From contig NZ_SJDV01000002.1 of NCBI RefSeq assembly GCF_004332155.1, positions 324,193-388,192 of the forward strand: DNA of 64,000 nt, in the 5' to 3' direction. The translations under genes and the position numbers were made by a program. Below the pieces are notes generated by a model, which was not told the DNA's origin, ran no database searches, and saw nothing but the letters and a program-made list of their open reading frames with translations. This document shows positions 51,663 to 60,673 of this stretch, one piece after another. Within the stretch, counting starts at the first letter, position 1. Each line of letters opens with the position of its first letter. Origin of the DNA: Gramella sp. KN1008 (GTDB taxonomy: Bacteria > Bacteroidota > Bacteroidia > Flavobacteriales > Flavobacteriaceae).

Positions 51663-52454
51663 TTACAGATCTTTGGCATTCGCAATAAGCTCAGCCACAT
51701 CCATCACTGCCACGCTGTCTTCTTTATCCTTACCTTTTACCCCATCGGTCATCATGGTATTGCAGAATGGACATCCTGCGGCTATGATCTCAGGATTCGT
51801 CTCCAAAGCCTGTTCTGTTCTTTCGATATTTACATCTTTATTGCCTGGTTCGGGTTCCTTGAACATTTGCCCGCCTCCGGCACCGCAACAAAGACCTTCT
51901 TTTTTACACTTTCTCATCTCCACCAGCTCTACCTCCAGTTTTCTCAGTAGATCACGAGGAGCTTCGTATTCGTTGTTGGCTCTGCCCAGATAACATGGAT
52001 CATGAAAGGTAATCTTCTTTCCTTTGAATTTACCTCCCTCTACCTTTAATCTGCCTTCATTAAGCAACGCCTTAAGGAACTGGGTGTGATGCATCACCTC
52101 GTAATGTCCTCCAAGTGAAGGGTATTCGTTCTTAAGCGTATTAAAACAATGAGGACAGGCAGTTACTACCTTTTTGATCTCATAGCCGTTGAGTACCTCA
52201 ATATTGGTGGCAGCCTGCATCTGAAACAGGAATTCGTTACCAGCACGTTTTGCAGGGTCCCCGGTACAGCTTTCTTCAGTTCCAAGAACTGCAAAATCAA
52301 CCCCGGCCTGATTGAGTAGTTTCACAAAGGCTTTGGTGATCTTTTTTGCACGGTCATCGAAACTACCGGCACAACCCACCCAGAAAAGGACTTCGGGTTT
52401 TTTACCTTCTGCCATATATTCGGCCATTGTAGGAACCTTAAGTGCTTCTGCCAT
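51663..52454 (-). CDS. Heterodisulfide reductase subunit B-like Fe-S protein (CCG domains)
   Basis: This 263-residue protein has two CCG-type modules. Cys motifs are VGCAGSFDD, ESCTGDPAKR, TACPHCFNTL, HDPCYLGRAN, LCCGAGGG and GCPFCNTMM. These bind noncubane 4Fe-4S clusters in HdrB and form the electron-accepting part of GlpC-type complexes. It lies 31 bases after the partner membrane Fe-S gene. Electron donor and acceptor are unknown. Confidence 0.88.
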   Translation of the reverse strand: MAEALKVPTMAEYMAEGKKPEVLFWVGCAGSFDDRAKKITKAFVKLLNQAGVDFAVLGTEESCTGDPAKRAGNEFLFQMQAATNIEVLNGYEIKKVVTACPHCFNTLKNEYPSLGGHYEVMHHTQFLKALLNEGRLKVEGGKFKGKKITFHDPCYLGRANNEYEAPRDLLRKLEVELVEMRKCKKEGLCCGAGGGQMFKEPEPGNKDVNIERTEQALETNPEIIAAGCPFCNTMMTDGVKGKDKEDSVAVMDVAELIANAKDL

Positions 52455-52485
52455 ATTATTGGTCTTTTTATTCTGTTTCTAAATC

Positions 52486-53826
52486 TTATTTTTCTTCAAC
52501 CCAATTCAAACGATCCATCTGGTTGTAAGGCCATGGAGCACCGTTATTTTCAATATTGGTCATTGCGATAGCCAGCTCATTTGGTGCTGCACTCTGCTCC
52601 ATCATAAGGTATCGTCGCATATCAAGAATAATTGAAAGAGGATCTATACTAACAGGACAGGCCTCCACACACGCATTACAGGTAGTACATGCCCATAATT
52701 CTTCCCGTGTTATATAATCGTCCAGTAATTGCTTACCATCCTTCTCGTATTTCCCATTCTTATTGATCATTTCTCCTACCTCTTCCAGTCTGTCTCTGGT
52801 ATCCATCATGATCTTTCTCGGAGAAAGCTTCTTACCTGTCTGATTAGCGGGACATTCTGAAGTACAGCGTCCACATTCAGTACAGGTATAGGCATTTAAA
52901 AGCTGAACCTGATTGAGGTCAAAAACATCTGAAGCCCCAAACTTCCCAGGTTCTTCCTCGTCTTCTCCTTCGGCCGGCGCTGCAAAAGGATCGGCATTTG
53001 GATCCATCATAAGCTGAACTTCCTTCTTGACAGCCTCAAGATTATCAAATTCACCCTGAGGGGTAAGTTTTGATAAGTATACATTTGGGAAAGCAAGCAA
53101 AATATGAAGGTGCTTGGAATAATATAAGTAGTTAAGGAAGAAGAGAATCCCAAGTATATGCGCCCACCAGGCCACCCTTTCGATAATTATCAAAGTGGAA
53201 TTGCTCAACCCATCCATAAGCGGTAATAAATACTGACTCACTGGAAAACTTCCCATGATACCAGCTTCAGAAGCATAATGTGCAGCTCCATTTAGTTGCA
53301 GCTGATAATCGGCCGCGTTCATGATGAGGAAAAGCATCATAAGAACCATCTCAAAATAAAGGATATAATTGGCATCATTTTTAGGCCAGCCCTTCATTTC
53401 CCTGCTCCAAAATCTTTTTATTTTACTGATATTCCTTCTTGTCCAGAAAATAATTACACCTACCAGTACTAAAAGAGCAAGGATCTCAAAAGCACCAATA
53501 AGTACATTATAAAAACCACCCAGGAAGGACAGTACCCGGTGGGTACCAAAAATACCATCTATAATGATCTCCAGAACTTCTATATTAATAATAATGAAGC
53601 CCAGATAAACGACGATATGAAGCGCACCCGCGAGTGGACGTCGCACCATTTTGCTTTGTCCAAGAGCGATCCTTGCCATTTTGGCAAATCTCTCTCCGGA
53701 ATTATCAGACCTGTCTATTTCTTTTCCAAGTTTTATATTCCTGATAACTCGCCTTATGTTCCTGGTGAAGAAACCTATTCCCGCCACCAGGGCAATTACA
53801 AATAAAATCTGTGCAATAATCTGCAT
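52486..53826 (-). CDS. Membrane-bound 4Fe-4S protein (HdrC/NarI-like)
   Basis: This 446-residue protein has about five N-terminal membrane helices. A soluble part follows, with two ferredoxin-like clusters, CTECGRCTSECP and CTTCNACVEACPVSIDPLS. Together with the CCG protein it should form a quinone-linked Hdr-like complex. It starts six bases after the MlaD gene. The connection of this redox unit to the MlaD/amidase genes is an unexplained feature of the locus. Confidence 0.87.
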   Translation of the reverse strand: MQIIAQILFVIALVAGIGFFTRNIRRVIRNIKLGKEIDRSDNSGERFAKMARIALGQSKMVRRPLAGALHIVVYLGFIIINIEVLEIIIDGIFGTHRVLSFLGGFYNVLIGAFEILALLVLVGVIIFWTRRNISKIKRFWSREMKGWPKNDANYILYFEMVLMMLFLIMNAADYQLQLNGAAHYASEAGIMGSFPVSQYLLPLMDGLSNSTLIIIERVAWWAHILGILFFLNYLYYSKHLHILLAFPNVYLSKLTPQGEFDNLEAVKKEVQLMMDPNADPFAAPAEGEDEEEPGKFGASDVFDLNQVQLLNAYTCTECGRCTSECPANQTGKKLSPRKIMMDTRDRLEEVGEMINKNGKYEKDGKQLLDDYITREELWACTTCNACVEACPVSIDPLSIILDMRRYLMMEQSAAPNELAIAMTNIENNGAPWPYNQMDRLNWVEEK

Positions 53827-53832
53827 GGTTGG

Positions 53833-54792
53833 TTATTTTAGAGAGTCTTTTGGCGGATCATACGGACCTGGGTTTTTGCCAAAAACCGAAAAATGAACAT
53901 AACGCTTCGGATTGAGCTTTACATCCTGAAGCAACTCTTCAAGCTGTTTGGTGGCGCGGTCCAGGTTATTATAAACGGCATCATCATTAATAAGCTTAGC
54001 TGCCGTACCGTTCCCATTATTAAGTTTGTCTGAAACACTTTGGAAATCGGCCACCACTTTCTCAAGATCAGAAGTAAGCTTTTTCACATCCATACTCGTA
54101 AGAGTATCAGAAAACCTATTGAAATTGGTGGACATCTCGTCCAGATTCGTAAAAGTCCTGTCTAGTTTCTCTGAATTCCCCTGAACTATCCCTTGAAGTT
54201 CCTCAGCAGTGATCCTGAAACTGGTAACTGTATGATCCAGATTTTGGAAAGTACCACGAATATTGTTTCTGGTAGAATCGTTCAGAATGTGGTTTATGGC
54301 AGTAATCATGGAGTCGGCACTTACAATAGTGTTCTCCAGTTTCTCCTGAAGTGGAGTAAGGCGATCGTTCACAAGTTCCATGATTCCTTCTTCCTTGCTA
54401 CCCTGCAGTGTATCTCCATCTTTAGCCATCCCTACATTTGAATCATATTTAGGAATAATGGCCAGGGATTTCCCACCAATTATATCTCCTCCATAAATTC
54501 TGGCTTCACTATTCTTTGAAAAAGGAAAATTTTTCTTAACGGTGAAGCTCACGAGAAGTTCACCCCTGTTATTCAGAAAATCGATCCCTGTAATCTTACC
54601 TACTTTCAGACCATTAATAGTTACTTCTGACGAGGGTGACAAACCTTCAACATCATCATATACAGCATAAAACGTTCGACTATTATCTAGAAGATTTTCT
54701 CCTTTAAGAAAACTATAACCGAATATTAAAATCACTATCGCCGTAATAGCTAGCAGGGCAGTCTTTACCTCTCTGGAATATTTCAAAAGCAA
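53833..54792 (-). CDS. MlaD-family MCE lipid-transport protein
   Basis: The 319-residue protein has an N-terminal membrane anchor (LLAITAIVILIFGYSF) and one MCE domain (SSEVTINGLKVGKITGID). Helical repeats follow, with a DUF-like coiled region (TFTNLDEMSTNFNRFSD) to residue 290. MlaD binds phospholipids in the periplasm for outer-membrane lipid asymmetry. MlaE and MlaF are not next to it. It starts 50 bases after the amidase gene. Confidence 0.85.
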   Translation of the reverse strand: MLLKYSREVKTALLAITAIVILIFGYSFLKGENLLDNSRTFYAVYDDVEGLSPSSEVTINGLKVGKITGIDFLNNRGELLVSFTVKKNFPFSKNSEARIYGGDIIGGKSLAIIPKYDSNVGMAKDGDTLQGSKEEGIMELVNDRLTPLQEKLENTIVSADSMITAINHILNDSTRNNIRGTFQNLDHTVTSFRITAEELQGIVQGNSEKLDRTFTNLDEMSTNFNRFSDTLTSMDVKKLTSDLEKVVADFQSVSDKLNNGNGTAAKLINDDAVYNNLDRATKQLEELLQDVKLNPKRYVHFSVFGKNPGPYDPPKDSLK

Positions 54793-54842
54793 ACTTTTTA
54801 AAGGATAAGCACAAATTTAGAAATAAAAATAGAAAAGCCGTT

Positions 54843-55964
54843 CTATTTCAGTCTAGATTTTAACGCCTCATTAACCGATATCTTGTCATCGTTTTTAAAC
54901 GCAACAATATAACTGTCTGGATATCCTTTTTTTATTGCTTCCTGATGTATCTGCTGAATTTTCAGATAATCTGATGTTTCTCCGTAGTAGTATTTATACA
55001 ATTTCCCCTCTTTTGTACGCTCAATATTCTGAAGCCCTTTAAAATTATAAGGTTTAGTTTCAAGTTTTTTAGACCCGGCTGCCAGTTGAACCTTAAAGGT
55101 AACATCCTTATAGATGCGAGTGGGCGTTTCAGCAATTCCTTCGGTTTCCTGAGGGTGATTTACGGCAATACTCTCAAGTGTATTAAGGTTTATTGTATGG
55201 CTATATTCAATAATCGCACTGGTGATGGCGGTCGCCATTTTCTCCCTTCCTGTATTACTATTCAGATATGCCCCTTCATGGTCGTTGGTTAAAAAGCCAG
55301 TCTCTATAAGAACACTTGGCATATAGGTTTGATGAAGCACAATAAAGCCAGCCTGCTTAACTCCGCGGTCCTTTCTCTTAAGCTTATTGGTAAACTGTTT
55401 CTGTACAAAATCGGCAAGCAGGATGCTCTGGTCAAGATATTCTTCCTGCATTATGGTGAGCCCTATAAATGATTCCGGTGAATTAATATCAAAATCGCTG
55501 TAGGTGATTTCATAATCTTCCTCCAGGTAGATCACAGAGTTTTCACGCTTGGCCACCTCAAAGTTGGTCTCGTTACGATGAAGACCTAACACAAAGGTCT
55601 CAGTTCCATATGCCTGGGAATTATGGGCGTTACAGTGTACAGAGACAAAAAGATCGGCATTGGCATCATTAGCGATCTTACCTCTTTTTTCCAGCGGAAT
55701 AAATACATCTGTTTTTCGGGTATAGACCACATCGACCCCTTCATATTTCTCAAGAGCCTCTCCTATTTTTAATACAATGCTTAAAGCGATGTCCTTTTCA
55801 CGGTAACCATTTCCTATATTTCCCTTATCCTTTCCACCATGGCCTGCATCCAGCACTACAACAAATCTGTCCATATTTGGTGGAATTTCAGCGGAATATC
55901 CTCGATTGGAAAAACCGGTTACCAGAATTGCAAATACGAAAAGTTTAAGTAAGTTCGTTCTCAT
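54843..55964 (-). CDS. N-acetylmuramoyl-L-alanine amidase (Amidase_3) with SPOR-like tail
   Basis: This 373-residue exported zinc amidase has a signal peptide (LFVFAILVTGFSNRG). The Amidase_3 motifs are DAGHGGKDKG, VSVHCNAH and VLIETGFLTNDHEG. A C-terminal part of about 90 residues resembles a SPOR domain (VTFKVQLAAGS, YKYYYGETSDYLKIQQ), which would guide it to the division site. It is first in the seven-gene run and divergent from LptD. Confidence 0.9.
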   Translation of the reverse strand: MRTNLLKLFVFAILVTGFSNRGYSAEIPPNMDRFVVVLDAGHGGKDKGNIGNGYREKDIALSIVLKIGEALEKYEGVDVVYTRKTDVFIPLEKRGKIANDANADLFVSVHCNAHNSQAYGTETFVLGLHRNETNFEVAKRENSVIYLEEDYEITYSDFDINSPESFIGLTIMQEEYLDQSILLADFVQKQFTNKLKRKDRGVKQAGFIVLHQTYMPSVLIETGFLTNDHEGAYLNSNTGREKMATAITSAIIEYSHTINLNTLESIAVNHPQETEGIAETPTRIYKDVTFKVQLAAGSKKLETKPYNFKGLQNIERTKEGKLYKYYYGETSDYLKIQQIHQEAIKKGYPDSYIVAFKNDDKISVNEALKSRLK

Positions 55965-56045
55965 AAAAAGCTAACGCTTAAGTGGGGTGAATATTTTAAT
56001 TACTATTTTTCCTGCGCTCTCAAAAGTCACCTGAAAAAATATATG

Positions 56046-56053
56046 TAATTTTG
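56046..56053 (+). promoter_or_regulatory. -7 promoter element for lptD
   Basis: TAATTTTG is a perfect TAnnTTTG. It lies 48 bases before the TTG start at 56101 and fits that start, since no ATG lies between. Confidence 0.6.
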
Positions 56054-56100
56054 GAGTTGCAAAAAGCAAGCCAATCCGTACAAAAATAGCACTTAAAGCA

Positions 56101-58794
56101 TTGCAAACAAATATCCCGAATAGTCTTTTTTGCTTCGTTTTCACGCTGTTCTTTTCTCTGGTTTTGTACCCACAGGAAATTGAAAATACTTCGATCCCGG
56201 TACAGGCTGAAAAGGATTCAATAGCTCCCGCCCTACAGGCTGATGAGATTAGCCGGCAGCTGCAACAGCAGGATACCACTCAAACAGATACAATAAAGAA
56301 ACCTCAGTTTTTAACCGATATTGTCACCTATACGGCTACAGATTACATGAGACTTAGTCCTAAGGAAAATAAGATGTATCTGTATAACGAAGCCAGGATT
56401 GTTTATGGTGATATGACCATTGAGGCAGGACTTATTATAATAGATAATGTTAAAAACGAGGTTTTCGCCTATGGGATAGAGGACTCTACGGGAGTTTATA
56501 CGCAAACCCCTGTTTTTACCCAGGCCCAGCGAACAGTTGAACCGGACTCTATTCGATTCAATTTTGATACTGAACGGGCTCTTGTTTATAATTCACGTAC
56601 CCAGGAAGCCGAATTCAATGTAAAGGGAATGGTCACAAAGCGTGAAAATGATTCGGTTTACTTTATGAAGAATGTTCGCTTCACTACATCGGAAGATGTG
56701 GATGATCCGGAATATTTCTTTTATGCAAGAAGGATCAAGTTCGTGCCGGATAAGAAGATCGTTTCGGGACTTGTGAATATGTACATCGCCGATGTACCTA
56801 CTCCTCTGGGTCTACCCTTTGGATACTTCCCACTTACCGATGAAGAAACATCAGGTTTTATTATCCCGTCCTTTGGAGACAGCCAGTTTGGTTATAACCT
56901 GCAGAATGGAGGGTATTATTTTGCCATCAGTGACTATGCTGATTTACTTGCCCTGGGAAGCTATTATACAAATGGAACCTATAATCTTGAACTTACCTCT
57001 AACTATGCAAAAAGATATCGGTTCCGAGGGAACTTCAGCATGAGATATGAAAAAAGGTTCAATAGTCAACGTGGATTTCCTGATTTCAGCGAGTCCTCAT
57101 CATATAATATAAGATGGTCTCACAGCCAGGATGCCAAAGCAAATCCAAGCTCACGATTTTCAGCATCTGTTAACCTGGGTAGTTCTGAATATTACCAGGA
57201 GTCCATCAACCAGTCCAATACAGGAAATTTCCTGAATAACACACTAAGTTCTTCGGTATCCTACAGCAAGACCTTTGAAGGGGAACCACAGGTGAACTTA
57301 AGCCTTGCCGCAAGGCACTCTCAAAATACACGAACACAGAGCATTAATATGAGCCTGCCAACAATGCAGTTGAGTATGTCCAGGATCTATCCTTTCGCTC
57401 CCAGCGTTGGTGCCAAAAAAGGGCTTTTTCAAAATATTAACCTACAGTATAGCCTGCGAGCCGAAAATCAAATTGAGACCACAGATTCTTTATTCTTCAA
57501 ACCTGAAATGTTCAGGGATGCCAAACTGGGCGCCCAGCATTCCGTGCCGCTTTCTACCAACTTTAAGCTTTTTAAGTACCTAAGCGTAAGTACTGGGACA
57601 AGTTATGAGGAAACCTGGGTTTCACGAACCTTTCAACAGTCTTACGACCCTACATTAAATGAAGTGGTAAGAGACACCATTAGCGGATTTGATTCCTACC
57701 GCACCTACAATTTCAACGCCAGCATGGGTACCACGCTTTACGGACTCAAAAGCTTCGGTAAGGACAAAAAGATACAGGCGATAAGGCATGTAATGCGACC
57801 GTCTGTTAGCTACAGCCTCAACCCAGGCTTCGATGAGTTCTATGATACTTATGAAAGGCCGGGAAGAATGAATCCAGATCAAATAGAGCTGGTGGATTAT
57901 TCCAGATTCGATGGTACTTTATATGGTGCACCTGGCAGGAATTTTTCCAGCTCGGTTGGATTAAGCATCAGCAATACTCTGGAGGCAAAGGTGACTTCCA
58001 AAGACAGTACCGCTACAGAGCCTAAGAAGGTAACACTGCTAAACAATTTTAGCATGAGCACTAGCTACAACCTTGCCGGTGATTCCTTACGGCTCTCTCC
58101 TATCGCCCTCAGAGGATCTATTCCGGTTGTAAAAAACAAACTGGATATCAATTTTGGTGGAAACCTGGATATTTATGCACTTAACAATAATAGCCGAAGA
58201 ATCGATAAGCTGAATATAGAGAACGGAGGAAGCCTCTTCAGACTTACCAATGGTAGCGTAAACTTTGGGTATTCCTTTTCAAGTAAAGATTTTGAAGGTG
58301 GTGAGGAGGAAGATGATGATGAGCTGGAGAATGAGACTTATCGAAATGGCGGAAGGAAAGACGATCTTTTTGGAAAGGGAATGGGTCCCGATGGAGAACT
58401 GTTTGAAGAGGATGCATTTGAAGGAGATGAACGAGAAAATGAAGATGCCTGGTACAATTATAAAATCCCGTGGGACCTGAGGCTTGCATACTCCCTGAAT
58501 TATTCCAATTCGGCAAGGCAAAATGAAATTTCAGCACATTCCCTGATGTTCACCGGAAATATTGAGCTGGCTCCAAAATGGAAAATAGGAGTAAGTTCAG
58601 GTTACGATATCGTTAACCAGGGTTTCACTTTTACACAGCTAAGATTCCAGAGAGACCTAAATAGCTGGATGATGAGCTTTAACTGGGTACCTTTTAGCAA
58701 CCGAAAATCCTGGAACTTCCTTATTAGGATCAAAGCTAACGTTCTAAGCGATATCAAATACGAGAAAAGACGGGAAAGAGACAGACAGTTATAA
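56101..58794 (+). CDS. lptD: Outer-membrane LPS assembly protein LptD-like
   Basis: The 897-residue protein has a signal (LFCFVFTLFFSLVLYPQE), then an OstA-like periplasmic region (about residues 75-240, with DYMRLSPKENKMYLYNEARI, FYARRIKFVP). A C-terminal beta-barrel ends with RIKANVLSDIKYEKRRE. It inserts lipopolysaccharide in the outer membrane. The frame has no suitable ATG near the start, and TTG at 56101 opens directly before the signal peptide, downstream of the promoter at 56046. It is divergent from the amidase gene. An acidic insertion (about residues 735-790) is notable. Confidence 0.85.
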   Translation: MQTNIPNSLFCFVFTLFFSLVLYPQEIENTSIPVQAEKDSIAPALQADEISRQLQQQDTTQTDTIKKPQFLTDIVTYTATDYMRLSPKENKMYLYNEARIVYGDMTIEAGLIIIDNVKNEVFAYGIEDSTGVYTQTPVFTQAQRTVEPDSIRFNFDTERALVYNSRTQEAEFNVKGMVTKRENDSVYFMKNVRFTTSEDVDDPEYFFYARRIKFVPDKKIVSGLVNMYIADVPTPLGLPFGYFPLTDEETSGFIIPSFGDSQFGYNLQNGGYYFAISDYADLLALGSYYTNGTYNLELTSNYAKRYRFRGNFSMRYEKRFNSQRGFPDFSESSSYNIRWSHSQDAKANPSSRFSASVNLGSSEYYQESINQSNTGNFLNNTLSSSVSYSKTFEGEPQVNLSLAARHSQNTRTQSINMSLPTMQLSMSRIYPFAPSVGAKKGLFQNINLQYSLRAENQIETTDSLFFKPEMFRDAKLGAQHSVPLSTNFKLFKYLSVSTGTSYEETWVSRTFQQSYDPTLNEVVRDTISGFDSYRTYNFNASMGTTLYGLKSFGKDKKIQAIRHVMRPSVSYSLNPGFDEFYDTYERPGRMNPDQIELVDYSRFDGTLYGAPGRNFSSSVGLSISNTLEAKVTSKDSTATEPKKVTLLNNFSMSTSYNLAGDSLRLSPIALRGSIPVVKNKLDINFGGNLDIYALNNNSRRIDKLNIENGGSLFRLTNGSVNFGYSFSSKDFEGGEEEDDDELENETYRNGGRKDDLFGKGMGPDGELFEEDAFEGDERENEDAWYNYKIPWDLRLAYSLNYSNSARQNEISAHSLMFTGNIELAPKWKIGVSSGYDIVNQGFTFTQLRFQRDLNSWMMSFNWVPFSNRKSWNFLIRIKANVLSDIKYEKRRERDRQL

Positions 58795-58823
58795 AAAGTT
58801 AGAAAGATTAAAATTTTAGGATT

Positions 58824-59207
58824 ATGAAAAAAATAATTGAAACCAAAAATGCACCGGCTCCTATTGGCCCCTATAACCAGGCTATCTTTGCGGGAGACAC
58901 ACTTTATGTTTCAGGTCAGATAGCAATAGACCCCAAGACCGGAGATCTGAATACAGGTGACCTGGAATCGGAAACAGTACAGGTACTGGAAAATCTTAAA
59001 GCGATACTTACCGAAGCAGGCCTATCACTGGAAAATGTGGTAAAAACATCCATTTTCATCAGTGACATGAATAATTTCTCCAGTATCAATGAGGTCTATG
59101 CCCGTTACTTTGAAGCAGAAAATGCACCTGCAAGAGAAACTGTAGAAGTTGCAAACCTCCCAAAATTTGTAAATGTGGAGATCAGCGCAATTGCCGTTAA
59201 ACCCTGA
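58824..59207 (+). CDS. ridA: RidA-family imine/enamine deaminase
   Basis: This 127-residue trimeric protein has the RidA signatures APAPIGPYNQAIFAGDTLYVSGQ, ENLKAILTEAGLSLENVVKT and PARETVEVANLPKFVNVEISAIA. It hydrolyses reactive 2-aminoacrylate-type intermediates. It begins 29 bases after lptD. Its stop is directly beside that of the convergent mgsA gene. Confidence 0.9.
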   Translation: MKKIIETKNAPAPIGPYNQAIFAGDTLYVSGQIAIDPKTGDLNTGDLESETVQVLENLKAILTEAGLSLENVVKTSIFISDMNNFSSINEVYARYFEAENAPARETVEVANLPKFVNVEISAIAVKP

Positions 59208-59576
59208 TTAAATAAGACCTTTTATCAATAGTCTGGCTGTGGCCGGATTCGTTGCCAGGGGCACATTCTGTACGTCACAAAGACGCATCAGCATAAAAAT
59301 ATCAGGTTCATGAGGGTGTTTATCCAGGGGATCCCTGAAGAAGATTACCATATCAACTTTTGCTTCAGCTATTCTCGCAGCTATCTGCGCATCCCCTCCT
59401 AAAGGACCTGATAAAAGTTTCTCTACCTTATAACCAGCAGCTTCCGTTTTGGAACCGGTGGTCCCGGTAGCAATGATCTGTACATTAGCTGAATCCAGTA
59501 TTTCCCTGTGTTCATTAAGAAATTGAACCATTTCGGGTTTCTTGCCATCATGTGCGATTATCGCAATTGTTTTCAT
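59208..59576 (-). CDS. mgsA: Methylglyoxal synthase
   Basis: This 122-residue hexameric enzyme turns dihydroxyacetone phosphate into methylglyoxal and phosphate. Motifs: AHDGKK, ATGTTGSK (phosphate loop), GPLGGDAQIAARIAE and FRDPLDKHPHEPD with the catalytic Asp. It is one base after the pfkA stop, so both should be cotranscribed. It drains triose phosphates when phosphate is scarce. Confidence 0.93.
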   Translation of the reverse strand: MKTIAIIAHDGKKPEMVQFLNEHREILDSANVQIIATGTTGSKTEAAGYKVEKLLSGPLGGDAQIAARIAEAKVDMVIFFRDPLDKHPHEPDIFMLMRLCDVQNVPLATNPATARLLIKGLI

Positions 59577-59577
59577 A

Positions 59578-60564
59578 TTAAGTAGATAAGATTTCTGAAA
59601 TTTTCAGAAGTTCCTTGTTGATATTGTGTTTGCCTTTAAGTGCTCTTTCAAGGCTGCAGGATTCTATTTCGTTATTGAGCATTCCAACCATAAGGTCTCT
59701 TTTCCCATCAAGAAGGAGTTCCACCGCTTTTACAGATAAACGACTTGCCAGTACACGATCAAAACAGGTAGGCCTTCCACCTCTTTGTATATGGCCCAGT
59801 ACAGTTACCCTGGCATCATAATTTGGAAGGTTTTCCTTTACATAATCTGCCAGCTGGAAAACGTTCTTTCCTATCTTATCACCTTCAGAAACCACTACGA
59901 TACTGGAAGTCTTTCCTGCACGTCTACTTCTTTCCAGCGAGTCCAGCAAGCGCTCCAACCCAAGGTCTTCCTCTGGAATAAGTATCTCTTCGGCGCCAGC
60001 CCCAATTCCACTATTAAGTGCTATAAAGCCGGCATCCCGGCCCATTACCTCTACAAAGAACAGGCGGTTATGTGAACTTGCCGTATCTCTTATTTTATCT
60101 ATGGCCTCTACAACTGTGTTCAGGGCTGTATCATAACCAATTGCGAAATTGGTGCCGTAGATATCATTATCTATGGTACCCGGCACCCCGATCACAGGAA
60201 CATCATGCTCCTGGCTAAAGACCTTGCCTCCACGGAAGGTGCCGTCTCCCCCAATAAGGATCATGGCATCCACTTCATCCTTTTTAAGGTTCTTCGCGGC
60301 TTTGGCCCTGCCTTCTTTGGTAAGGAAATCCTTGGAACGTGCGCTTTGTAGAATGGTCCCTCCCTGATTCACAATATTCCGAACGCTTCTGGCATTAAGT
60401 TTCACCGAATCGCCATTAACCATTCCCTGGTAACCGCGATAATAACCTATACATTCTGTATGATAATAGGCACAGGCTCTTACAACAGCCCTGATAGCGG
60501 CATTCATTCCCGGGGAATCACCTCCGGAGGTCATAACTCCGATACGTCTTACTTTTTTACCCAT
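59578..60564 (-). CDS. pfkA: ATP-dependent 6-phosphofructokinase
   Basis: The 328-residue enzyme of glycolysis has the motifs SGGDSPGMNAAIRAVVR, GGDGTFRGG (ATP site) and GTIDNDIYGTNFAIGYDTA, where the conserved Asp residues act in catalysis. It phosphorylates fructose-6-phosphate. The -7 element is at 60633-60640. The stop is one base before the mgsA start. Confidence 0.95.
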   Translation of the reverse strand: MGKKVRRIGVMTSGGDSPGMNAAIRAVVRACAYYHTECIGYYRGYQGMVNGDSVKLNARSVRNIVNQGGTILQSARSKDFLTKEGRAKAAKNLKKDEVDAMILIGGDGTFRGGKVFSQEHDVPVIGVPGTIDNDIYGTNFAIGYDTALNTVVEAIDKIRDTASSHNRLFFVEVMGRDAGFIALNSGIGAGAEEILIPEEDLGLERLLDSLERSRRAGKTSSIVVVSEGDKIGKNVFQLADYVKENLPNYDARVTVLGHIQRGGRPTCFDRVLASRLSVKAVELLLDGKRDLMVGMLNNEIESCSLERALKGKHNINKELLKISEILST

Positions 60565-60632
60565 ATATTACTTTTATTGAGAATAAATCTACAAACTAAT
60601 TTATAGAAATCCGTGCATAGCGGCACTTCTTC

Positions 60633-60640
60633 CAAAATTA
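60633..60640 (-). promoter_or_regulatory. -7 promoter element for pfkA-mgsA
   Basis: Minus strand TAATTTTG is a perfect TAnnTTTG, giving a leader of about 60 bases before the pfkA ATG. Confidence 0.55.
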
Positions 60641-60673
60641 AACGGAAGCGAACGAATGAACTTTAAATTATTA

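Noticed and set aside
51655..51993. Ser-rich plus-strand frame of 112 residues
   Set aside because: It overlaps the HdrB-like gene on the other strand and looks like an antisense shadow.
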